A DNA stretch of 64,000 nt from Pomacea canaliculata. Taxonomy: Eukaryota > Mollusca > Gastropoda > Architaenioglossa > Ampullariidae. Location: the NCBI RefSeq assembly GCF_003073045.1, contig NC_037596.1, positions 10,289,950-10,353,949 of the forward strand, written 5' to 3'. This document shows positions 48,050 through 58,865 of the stretch, piece by piece. Position numbers and translations under genes: made by a program. The first letter of the stretch is position 1, and each line of letters begins with the position of its first letter. The notes beneath the pieces were generated by a model. The model had not been told where the DNA came from. It did no database searches and saw only the letters and a program-made list of their open reading frames with translations.

Positions 48050-48345
48050 CGAGTTGTGTGTGAATGCTTACTTTCTTATAGAGTTATTTATCAATAAATA
48101 ATTTTAAAAAATAGAATTATATTTCGTTTATTATGTATTGCATTAGTAGATAGGGGCAAACTTATATTCCTATATAATTAGAGTATTCTGGTTCCTGTAT
48201 ACAAGGACAAGATGTAGTGTGATAAAAGTAACAAATAAACTTGTCTTCTATTTGTGACAATTTGCAGATGAATATGTTTTGGAGAGAAGAAGTAGCAAAC
48301 ATCAATATGATTCAAAGCAATGTGTCCAAAGCCAAAGTACCAGGG
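48050..48345. repeat. Dispersed local repeat, third copy (partial)
   Basis: This matches about 20310-20635 in the same orientation, from TTACTT..TATAGA.TTATTTATCAATA to GCCAAAGTACCAGGGGCAGA, with a small internal deletion. The two neighbouring parts of the repeat (16.7 and 20.1 kb) are absent here. Confidence 0.8.
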
Positions 48346-48726
48346 GCAGACAATTTATCCCAATAAAAGCTAAAAAAAGAAAACGCTGATATTTCTTTTT
48401 TTCTCTCTGTATGTGCAAATGTATTTGTGTGAGTATTAACTTCTTTGTCCACACAAGCTCAAAATAGAGAAAGAAGATATACACACCTGCTCACTAGAAC
48501 TATTTTCTCCTGTGTGAGTGTGTGCGCGCGCGTGTGCTTGTGTGTGTGTGTTTGTCAATACGTGTTTAGGCAGAATTTTCTGGGAAAATTTCGTTTCCTT
48601 AAACTCTTTAAAATCCTTGTTATAAGAAAGTGTGACCTCTCAAGGTGTCTTTCTTTCGACAAAGACAGATGTTGGTAGGAGGAAATATAATGTATGCTAA
48701 GAGGTTTTGCTGTAAGCTAGAACACT

Positions 48727-48862
48727 TCACACTTATTAGTACTTTCACTACAAGGAACAAAGTTTTCAGAGCAAACAAGGAAGAGATAGCCATGCCTGGT
48801 ACAAATCACGGTTTCATTTTCCAACACTCCATATGTAGCCCCGTTTGGCTTTACAGTAGAAT
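48727..48862 (-). pseudogene. Orphan Ig-like exon remnant
   Basis: On the minus strand a possible acceptor (ACTGTAAAG) is followed by an open frame with YGVLENETVICTRHG, then LVCSENFVPCSESTNKC. This resembles the first part of exon 2 of genes 7 and 8 (EVLAEEETHFHCTAEG and EVLAGQKTLITCRAEG). It lacks the rest of that exon and any partner exons nearby, and lies antisense between gene 7 exons. It is probably a relic of a lost paralogue; chance similarity is possible. Confidence 0.35.
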
Positions 48863-49936
48863 TGTAAAGGAAACTTTTCAAAACAGCGATTTTTAGCATA
48901 ATGAGTATGTCTTTAGTACAAGATGTTGGGAAATTCACTGATGTTTTAAGAGACGGAGACTACAACTATGATTACATCCCTTTGTGTGTGAGTTGTGGGG
49001 AAGGGGAAGAAAATGAACAGAGCAGATGTATTCGCTCATCTTTACTTAACACTGTAAAAGCCACTAACAAATATCAAACATTTAAAAAGACAGACGTATT
49101 TTCGTATTTGTATGTGTTGGTGTATCTTGGCATTATGGAATAAATTTTTTTAAAACCGTATGAATAAATACACGCGAGCAGTAATCTAGTTTTATATGTC
49201 TGTTTGTCTCTCTTTACATCCCCTCAGCTCTCTCTCTCTCTCTCAAATCCAAGTGCGAGCTCACACACACACACACATACTTCTAGGTATAACAAAGTGA
49301 CAAACAGATTAACTCAAAGAACTTGGTATCAGCGAAACATATGCTCATTTATTTACCTAAATGTAGAGCTCATTAAATAAATCATAGATGTTTAATAGAT
49401 ATGGATTAAATTCCCACAGATACAATGATCTACTGACATCAAACGCATTTGAGAAATCAACTATCATCAACTACAAAAGTATTAGTATTTTTTTCTTTCG
49501 CAACAAAAGCTCCCTTATGATAAATTTAGCCAAAGCATTCATAAACAGTTTTATGCATGGAAACTGGGCACTAGTGCTATAATTTGAGCGAAAAATTCTT
49601 CAGTCCTGACTTGTTTAGACCAGCTCCTACAATCAAGTTCATGAAAGGAATTACTGGCGCTGCTACTTCGATTGTAAAGATATGTCATCAGTAAAACCAG
49701 CTTATACAAGTTCAGTTTTGTTTGTTGCTCTGTGTGCACACCTTCTCCCTCTGTAGGTTCCTAATTATGCACACAGATACAGCAACAAACAAATAATTTT
49801 TCTCATTAGTGTAGTTAACGAAAAATGAAACGAAACGAAACTGTCTCGAAACATTACACAAAGAGGTTTTATTTCTTTTAAATTCCTCTATATATGTAAT
49901 GTTTGATGACTTACAGTCATCTTGCTGAGTTCGTAG

Positions 49937-51183
49937 GAATGCTGATGGCCTGATATACGGAGAGCTAGACTTCACAAACAAAACAACACTTGAGGTCAAC
50001 ATCCTTTCATCATGGATGTATGAAAACAACAATCTGACGATGCATGAGTCAGATTTTGTTACAACAATTTAGTATGTTTTGGTCATTGTCTCTCATTATT
50101 AGATGAGAGAAATGAGACCACATTTGGAAGTTAAATTCTGTCATCCACAGTTTACGTAGATAAAATGTAAAATTTGCTTTAAATACATTTTGTCAAAACT
50201 ATGCACAAGCAATTTTTAAATTTTTTTAAATTTAAAAGTACCTTGATTATTTAAAGTCAAGCTGCTGGTCATGTAATGGGCACACATAAACAAGCTCATC
50301 AAACTACAGATGACAAGAGTGTTCTTCACAAAACTTATTAAAAAATTCAATAGAAAATTGAAACTCTGAAATCCAATCAGAGTATTCGTACAACGTATGC
50401 AACACTATGCTTATTTAACAAAAACATCTCATCCCTGGAGGCTTTGTTAATAATTAAGAGCAACAAGGTTGAGCTCCCTGTCAAATGCTCTGATTGCAAA
50501 CCTTATTTGTGGATAACAAAAAACCTCTCGCATCATGTAGGACACAAATTGGTGATTTGTTACAATTTCATGATTGTAAACTGAACCGAATATCCATCTC
50601 TAAAAAATGAGTATATTTTAGTTGTAGAGGTCCGGTATACGATATCAGTTTCAATGTTTAGAGTCTAAACTTTAGACGATCTGGAAATGTTTATGTAATC
50701 GTGATTGTCACGAAAAGCTTTAATCTGTGTGTGTGTGTGTGTGTGTGTGCACTTGCGTGGGAGGAGTGTTTAAGGCTGTTTAATTAATCTGAAGCCACCA
50801 ATGTAGATACTATATAAGTATTCTCACGGTGTGATCTTTGAAGATGTCTGTCTATGCAGCACTAAAGTCTTGCAAAGATACCATGAAGTTAAGAGAGTCC
50901 AACACAAAGACCGAAACAGTCGATGTCGGAACAGCTCCTCTCATGGGCTTTATCAGCCAATGAGTAGATACTTTATAACCCAATTTCTTGCAAACCAGTG
51001 ATGTCACGCAAGCACATACTATTGTATCATAGACTGTTGTTAATTTATTTGTTAAATAAACGCAAAAATGCATAATTATAATCTCTGCTTTGTTGTGCTT
51101 AGTATGTCAACTGTTGAATCCTCGACCATGAGTTTGTATGAACATTATCTTCTATCGAAGATTTACAGCAAGCTGCTGTATAT

Positions 51184-51270
<87 letters not shown>

Positions 51271-52114
51271 TTTCATTTCATTTCATTTCTTGTTATTTGA
51301 CATTTTAGACTGGGTTTAGGAGTCAATTGAAGATCAAGCTCCATATTTGGTTCTTCATCTTGTTGAAACTGCTTTGCAAATAATAATAATAATAATAATA
51401 ATAAGCGTTTGAGTTATAAAGCTCATTATCGCTCTTACAAAAAAGCATGTTTTTAGCGCTCAAGATACAAAGTAAGTATCTGCCATGTTATAAATAAATA
51501 TTTTGAGCAAAGCATTTAAATAATATTGGTAACCTGACGGGAAAATCAGCACTTTCCCAGATTACAGTTAAAGTACCAAAAGCAACGAATGTATCTCACC
51601 TTGCATGCTACTGAGCGATTGAAGCTCCTCACTCAGCAGGTGAGATACTTTACCACGTGACACATCGGAAAATGAAAGCAGAAAGTAGAGGACACCTTAA
51701 CTAGGTTAAGGGAAGGTGATTAAAGGGAATCTACATTAGGAATTAGTTTTTCGGAGCTCAGACAAGTAAATTGGGATGTGTAGATGTTGAGCCAAGACTC
51801 CCACCAGAAGATGAAGTAGCATACGCTGTTGTGGATAAGGTCAGAGGTAAAGCTCACGGCTATCGTGCTTACGTGTGCAAGGTGGACACCAAGAATAATC
51901 TAATGCCAGCTTGCTACAGAGCTGATAGTGCCAATAGGAAATTATGTATATGTGTTTTCCATCACTATTTCCATCTGTATTTACAGAACAACATGGGCAA
52001 CAAGCGTGATACGTTTTCAAAAGAATGTAATTTCTTTCAAATATATTGTGTTTAAATGTCGAGAGCTTACATTCCAATACGGCAAACATTGCAGGTGAGG
52101 AAGAGAGATGGTGA
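49937..52114 (+). CDS. Candidate cytoplasmic-tail exons with two ITIM-like motifs (gene 7 or an unseen neighbour)
   Basis: Three putative exons fit in frame. 49937-49994 encodes NADGLIYGELDFTNKTTLE (phase 2 in, 0 out; the donor GTCAAC is weak). 51762-51846 encodes GCVDVEPRLPPEDEVAYAVV and DKVRG (phase 0 in, 1 out; acceptor CTCAG, donor GTAAAG). 52095-52114 encodes EEERW then TGA. LIYGEL and VAYAVV both fit the ITIM consensus [SIVL]xYxx[IVL], whose phosphotyrosine recruits SH2 phosphatases in known Ig receptors. The phase-2 entry matches the tail exons of genes 8 and 9. The order and strand suit gene 7, but the transmembrane exon that should join them was not found. A TTTA microsatellite separates the first two. 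Status inferred. Confidence 0.45.
51180..51273. repeat. (TTTA)n microsatellite
   Basis: About 23 uninterrupted TTTA units, ending in a few TTTCA units. An AAT run follows at about 51377-51402. The tract makes an artefactual YLFI repeat frame. Confidence 0.95.
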
Positions 52115-54530
52115 CAAATTTGGCGAAAAATTACGAAATTTACTGAAAATCAAAAACCACCTCTCACGAAAATCAAAGATATCAGAGATATGTCTTATAT
52201 CAAATTATTGGTTGAGTAATTAGGTTCATATCTCTACTCTCATAAGACTTTATGCCTCTTGTGGAAATATAACAAGATATTAATACTTGTATATTGCATT
52301 TATCACCAAAGTCTAATCATTAACTTGTCACGGCCATTGTCGTCTTCTCCAAACCCTGTACTGAAACCAAATTGTAGCCGTTTTGCTCCGGAACCTTTAT
52401 TAATCAATGTAATTTGGATTCAGTGTGAATTTCTTTTTCGAAATCAGAACTGTTCCGTGTGCAGTTTAACGAAAATCTCGGTTCTTTTGGGATTTGAAGG
52501 AAGCACCAAGCACCTGCTGCTAATAACTTTTGAAACCTTTGTCTGAGATTAAAAGGTTAAAGTAACAAGGGCAAAAGGTGTTCAAAAACTGCGATCAAAG
52601 TGTCCGACAAAGAGGGCTCTGACAATGACGGCAATAAAAGCAGAAAATATGCAAAGAAAAAAATTATGTCTAGATTAAGAAAAAATGATCTGTGGTTGAC
52701 ATTTTATTGGAAGATACATAATAAAACTTAACTGAAGGACACCAGCTCAGAAACTGTTTGTCACGTGATCAACGAATGGACTGGCGGGTAAACTCCTTAA
52801 GATCAACTGTAAGAGTTTGCTCATCCGTCTTAGATGGGCTAAGCCTTTTCAAGGAAAGGGTTTATCTGTGAACATATCTCTAAACAGGTTTAGAATAAGA
52901 CCACGAAAGACACTGATAATATCTTCTTATAATTTAGCTCAGAAAAGGAAGGAAAAAGTTTGACGATGAGGATTTATTATGATGACGAGCATACAGCCAA
53001 TGCTCCACAGAACTTCGTGGCTTCTTTCGCGATGCAAAATGCCCATTAAAAGATCAGAAATGTAAGAACAATAGTCCACTTCTGTTTTTACTTATGAGAA
53101 GAGTAGTTTTTTTTATATTCTTACTCATATGTAAGAACATCTCCATCCTTATTCCATCTAATACGGGTAGGACACAATAACTCCCAATGTTAAAATGACG
53201 TATAGCTTGCGCTTGAGTTTTGCTTATAGAAAATCAAAAGAAAAGGAACTACATACATCGCTCAGTAATGTGATACCTCGAAAATCTTAGCGAAATATTA
53301 GGAAAACTTGGATCCTGTATAGAGGTCATGGCGTGCTGCAAACCTCAAAAACTGAGAAGCAAATTAGTAACCCAGTAATACCATCCAACAATCTAATGAG
53401 GAAGATAATCAAACTCATATACTGAAGTTTGTTAAGGAATATTGATGTCCACCGTAAAATTTCACAATCGACTAAAATTATCAGGAGAAATCAGCCCTCT
53501 TCCCCCGATGATACTTATGTGGAGCAATATAGTTTATAGAATTTATAGTTTATAGTTCACAGAATATCGACAAACCTTGTTCTTGAAACCGAAACAATGG
53601 ACAATAAGTTAACTTCCCTTTCAAGCTAACTTAAGCCTTGTCATAAAGAAGGGTTCCTAAAAAAACAGGTTCATCTCTATGTGTGATGAGCTTCTGAATA
53701 ACAGTTTAAGTTCATGTAATGTCGTTTATTGACGAGTAGAGTCTTCCGCCTGTTCAACTCTCATAAGCACTTACGCCTATTTACCAGGAGTCAGATTTCA
53801 ATTATTTCAAAATGAGCACTTTCTCGAAACAATAAACCCACTTTAACTTCCTTGAAGTTCACGAAGTGCTGCTTAATATTCATTAGTAATTAGCAAGCCA
53901 CAGTTTAAACGTTTACAATAGTTATTATGATTTAAGGATGTAGCGTACTTTTACCTTCACACGACGGCCATTGAAGCCAAGAAAACCCGTTACAATCGAA
54001 GGGATAAATTAACAAAAATTCCGCAATTATTTAAAATAACAGTTTTTGAAATAGATTCATAAAATATCATGACATCTCAGTCTAATCAAAGGTTGTGAAC
54101 AATGAAAAAATATGTATATATAGAGACTGTTTAATTGTTTGTTTTGTTGTTTTTATTGTTGTTGTTTTTGTGTTTTTTGCTTGTTGCTGTACACTTTTGA
54201 CATAAAAAATTATTTAACTCTGAACAAAATTTGTGTAAAATGGAAATATGTGTGAGCGTTTCATTTGTCATGGATAAAGTTTATAATGTTTTCATTGGCA
54301 TTGCCTCACATAGTCAGACCACAGTACTAATTGTTTTTCCTTCTACGTGAGTCTTTTACTGAGTGCAACAGAGTTCTACATCATCACAGATCCATGATAT
54401 CTAAACGTCCAACTTCTTTACTGCCGTTTATTGTTGGGCATACAAACCAGTCACAGCTTTGGTGTGTTACAGGGTAGGATACCAACGTTTAGTTCTGCTC
54501 TTGTGCTTCGAAACTTGATCATTCCGAGCC
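52115..54530. other. Gene-free stretch between genes 7 and 8 (tail to tail)
   Basis: No supported exon, RNA gene or transposon end. Genes 7 (+) and 8 (-) converge on this region, so 3' untranslated regions of both probably lie here. The plus-strand frame at 52259-52546 has no recognised similarity. Confidence 0.4.
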
Positions 54531-54536
54531 ATCATG

Positions 54537-57500
54537 TCAAAAAACCTGAAAAGTTCACAAAGGAGTATTTATATTATTTATAGCGCTTTTGGCTGTCAGT
54601 GTGACTATTTTTTTAAATAAATGCTTTTTACACAACTGCCTCCAAAAGCAAAGGATGTCACTGGTAAGTACTTTCTTTTAAAGTCAACAGACTAGAAAAA
54701 TAAATCTCACATGTGCACATTTTCTTGAGGCCTTAAGCCTGATATAAGACTGAAGGTAAAAAGATTACTTACCTCTGACAACCTGGTATAATGCCTCTCC
54801 TTGGTACTGATGTCACGTGACCAGCTCTTTGTAGGCACCTCACTAGCAAGTAAGCAGAAAAACGTGATGTTTAGGTTGTTGTCGTGGCAATAAATAAAGG
54901 ACAACTAGCTGTCACTAATAATAATTAGAATTTAAAAAAAGAAAGAAAAAACGGCAAGTAAGAAGGGAAGGAGAATAAACACATAAAGAAAAAAAAAACA
55001 ACATTAGCTTTGCATAGGGTGATATTATGATCCGTGCACAATGACTTTAGGTATATTCATTTTACTTCTAAATTAAGTTTTTATATCATGATATTTCTTA
55101 CAAAATATCTTAAATTTTTTTTTGAAAACAAGATCATCTTACATTTGTCATCAGCAGCTAAGTACGAGTTTTCACTCAGCTTGTTGGTGATGTTCATTCT
55201 CGCTTCCAGCTGTTACAATGGTTCTCAGACAGTGAATCTTGAGAGCTTCCAGCTGTCACAGTCTCGCAGTTAAAATGTAGAACTACATTGACCTATCCCT
55301 GAAGCTCAGGGCCGTGACTTGTGTAGAGAGCATCTTGGGAGGACTGTGTCAACACATTCTTTGCTGCTCTCTAGAAATGTTTCCCTTTTTTTGGACATGT
55401 AAGTCCTGTATTATTTAGCACAGGACTTACGAATCCACCAATCGTAGCGAACGAAACTTAAATTGGTTTATGATCTTGATCAGCAGGCAAGTACTTATGT
55501 CGCTTTAAACACGGAAATTAGGAAACCTTCCACGCTGTTTGAGTAGGGAAATAGCAACTTTAAATTGTTATCTTTATGATAGCCATATAGTCATGTAGGC
55601 CGTTTGCACTAAGCACAAAAACAGAGTTACCTCTAACCCAAAACTTGAAAATAAATGTAGTCATTAAACACTATTTAATTCTATTCTCTTTTTTTCTGGT
55701 ATTCAGAATTATTAATTACGAAGCTAAGTCTTTGTTTTCAAAAGACATTAACAAATTGGGTTTTTTTTCTGTTGTAATTTAAGAGGTTTTGGTGATTAGC
55801 ATAAACGTGAGGTTGAAAAGTATATAATAGCTCATAAATTTTTAATGTTATTGGTCTAATATAGTTTCGTATTCCAAGTAAATGGGACCTAATCGGGGCT
55901 TCACTTTTTTTCGTTCAAGCTTTGACTGTCTCGTGAGCGAAACAGGTTGTAATTCATACAACCCAGTACACTTTTTCTTTTTAAATGCTAAACTTGGAAA
56001 AACCATAGCGGCAAGTAGAATATTACCTTTAGTTTCATCTATCTTTTTGTCATGAGCTGGAAATTTGACAGAGTAGTTACGGTCGCCTGGTGAGACAGCC
56101 ACAAAGAAGTTTGCTTCTTCTGAAAGTGTTAAGATGAACTGACAGGAGCCTGACGCCTTCACTTCACCTGTCGTGACGCTCTCTCTGGTTGGTGACGTAA
56201 CCATGGTCACAGACTGCAAGCTCTCCATCTTAGAAACAATCAGAATGTCAATGGCAAAAACAGTTAAAAATGTTGAAAACGACAAAGATTATTACAAAAC
56301 AAGAAAAAGAAAGTGGAGAAAAAGAAAGTGAAACAGAGCTCGAAATGTTGATATAAATATCTGTTTGTGAACTTCAACCACAGGAGTTGTGTACGTCATT
56401 CTGAGTACTTTTACTGAAGATAGTTTAGGTTGTTTCCAAAACAGACAACATATTAAGATCAAACTGCATTTAGTTTTCTTTACAGACTTACCTCGCTTTT
56501 AAGACGATAAAGGTGACACTTGTACATTTTACTGGAAGAGAACACACTGCCGATGACACATGACACGTGGACATTCCAAGAGGTTGTGACTGCGTTGCAT
56601 GACACGTTTTCTGATGGAACTGTGTAGGATCGAATGTTTCAACAACAACAAAAACTCAAGAAAGCGTGTAAATAATAAGAAAAAAACAATGTTTTGCATG
56701 TTTCGACGGTAAATATCCTCGCATCGGTGACAGCATCTTAATTTGAAATAAATAAATAACTCACTAAATTTGCTTCACCTTTATTCTGGTTTAATTATAC
56801 AGCAACAGTACTTGTTCGACACTGCCTATATTATCTAGCTTTTTGTTTTGATCTATGCTATTATTTATAACTTTAAATAATATAAATGTAAACTTTGAAG
56901 CATTAGGGTCTATAGTCTATTTTAAATTAGACTGAATTCAGTTTAAAAGTATTGTATACAGGTTAGTGAGCGAGGTCGATAGAGTCATCACAATTATTTC
57001 TTGAGAAACATCGTGATGTTTCAAACTTTCTGCGATTCTTATTGTATATGAAAATAAATGATATATTTCTAAATATTAGAATCAAAATGTTGAGTCTCTT
57101 CTTTGGTATATGCTATGAACGAAATTAAAATACTTAATTTATCGCTTTGTTCTTTATGATGTAGTGTGAAGTTTTCCATTTCTAATTTTTCTGTTTTCTT
57201 ATGGTATTATTGATTTAATTTTACTTAGGAATCGATATCTGGTCTTCTAATCGTTTGAAAGTGTCTAAATTGTATCCGTGAGGTTTTCTTCCTCTTTCAG
57301 AAACACATACACACCCAGAGCAGCAGCATGTACATAATCAGTCTGCCATAAATTAATAAAGGCTACTTACAAACATAGTTGATCGCACAGGTAGATGATT
57401 CTGCGTTGTAAGTTCCAGCATTATGAACACATTCCAGAATACTGTTGACAAGTAGAATGTTACTACTGATGGATGTGTTCTCAGCGTTAATGGTAATCGT

Positions 57501-58105
57501 TTTATTGTGAGGGTCTAGAACTTTCGCTTGAAATATTTCGGTAAAGTATCCCGAACTATTACAAACGTGTTCTGTACATTCTGCCAACGGGAAATACTGG
57601 CTAAAATTATGTAATCCAACTGTAAGTCTCCACACCACTCGTCCTTCAGCCCTGCATGTAATCAGAGTCTTTTGTCCTGCCAGTACTTCTACGAAACCGT
57701 CATCATTACACGGTTGGATGTTTACACCTGTAAAATTTTTAATGAAAAATATTTATTATTCTATATTTATAAATTTATGATGATATGTATTGATAAGATT
57801 ATCACCAAATTTTTGCTTTCAGTCTAGCACTAACTTTCTCTCTCTCCCTCTCTCAACAGACACACACCACCAAGCCAAAATAGATGAACCGATACAATAG
57901 TGCAATACATGAATAAGGACAAATAAAAAATTATCATTAAGATTCATAAGCGAAGATTACAAAAGATATTAATTGACAAGAAATTATAATCTAGATAACA
58001 GAATACATTCTTACCTTCTGCTGGGGCTAAACTAAACCAAAATAAGGAGATACCCATCATCAACATGTTAATGTTTCCAAAAGAATGTGTGCAACTAGTG
58101 AGCAT
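54537..58105 (-). CDS. Gene 8: Ig-like receptor-like protein, paralogue of gene 7 (internal exons missing)
   Basis: Minus-strand exons: 58105-58015 (signal peptide, LMMGISLFWFSLAPAEG), 57727-57371 (357 bp), 56619-56492 (128 bp) and 56228-56027 (202 bp), with phases 1, 1, 0, 1. They match gene 7 exons 1-4: LITCRAEGRVVW, then NVHVSCVIGSVFSSSKMYKC, then KASGSCQF and FFVAVSPGDRNYSV. Further down are a possible tail exon, 54842-54773 (EVPTKSWSRDISTKERHYTR then LSE; phase 2 in, 0 out), and a last exon ending at 54537 that adds VF and a stop. HYTRL is a YxxL motif but not a strict ITIM. The Ig and transmembrane exons expected in 54850-56020 are not visible; only a frame-disrupted Ig-like remnant at about 55148-55270. 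The first four exons are firm; membrane type and completeness are not. Confidence 0.7.
55148..55270 (-). pseudogene. Frame-disrupted Ig-like exon remnant inside gene 8
   Basis: The minus strand reads FNCETVTAGSSQDSLSENHC and then NSWKRE before a stop. In the next frame it reads MNITNKLSENSYLAADDK before a donor AAAT|GTAAGA in phase 1. Together these resemble the end of an Ig-domain exon of gene 7 with one frame change. It may be a dead exon, a sequencing error or chance. Confidence 0.35.
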
Positions 58106-58865
58106 AGTTGCAACTTGGGATGTGACAGCTGTCAGTGAAGTTATGAAATTCCTTCTTTCTCTACTTTCATGCTAGAAGTTTCACGATATTCTTAATTCAC
58201 TCACATCCGGTGAGATGTTCCGGTTGGCATTTTATCATCCTCACGAAACATGAAAGTTTCCTTCTCACACATCCCCATTGTCACTGATGTCAGTGCTACT
58301 GAAACTAGACTACTAGACTTTCTATATTCTTGACATGAAAATTATAGAAGTTAATGGGTGGAGGGTACTGACTGAAAGGATGCAGGTTTCGTGATTGTGG
58401 CCTTTGCAGGTTGGAAAAATAATCTGGAATGAGAAAGTGATAGGAATCTTAATTACGAGGCCATACAAGTCTCCAGCTATGAGCTGAAATAAAAATGTTA
58501 GAAAATCTTGCCGGGACAAATGGACAAATCTAGGGCAAGCTTCTTGGTCCCTGTGTCCTAATTATTGCACCATAAGAGATGATTGGATCTCAATGGAGGG
58601 GACTATGACCCCAATATACTTGCTGGTCAACAGGAGAAATGTTTATTTTTCCGCATCATCGTTCCAAGAACATGGACAATTTTGGCAAATTTTGATAATG
58701 TCGATTAAAAAATTGTACAATCACCAGACGATTGACTCAGTCGGAAAATTCCAATACTAGCGAAGATATTTGTGTATTATCGCGCCACTAGCCCAGTAGC
58801 ATTATGGGAAAATTTGACCTGATTATGTTTCATCACGCGGCATTCACGCCACCTGCTACAGCACC
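58106..58865. promoter_or_regulatory. Divergent promoter region of genes 8 and 9
   Basis: Gene 8 (-) starts at 58105 and gene 9 (+) at 58866, head to head over 760 bp. A perfect AP-1 site, TGACTCA (58733-58739), is followed three bases later by a kappaB-type site, GGAAAATTCC (58743-58752), about 115 bp before the gene 9 start codon. Such pairs drive induced transcription of immune genes through bZIP and Rel factors in animals. No TATA box was assigned. The sites are seen; function and two-way use are inferred. Confidence 0.55.

Larger units (their letters stand above)
47350..49930. other. Stretch between ectodomain and candidate tail exons of gene 7
   Basis: No transmembrane exon could be supported here. 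Reading through the donor at 47347 would add about 19 residues and stop near 47405, giving a possible secreted form. The stretch holds a copy of the dispersed repeat (48050-48345), GT/GC dinucleotide runs near 48512-48552, an orphan Ig-like fragment on the minus strand (about 48727-48862) and CT/CA runs near 49229-49276. Confidence 0.4.

Noticed and set aside
51068-51319. Open frame with a YLFI repeat resembling a membrane protein
   Set aside because: It is produced by the TTTA microsatellite; there is no splice or start context.
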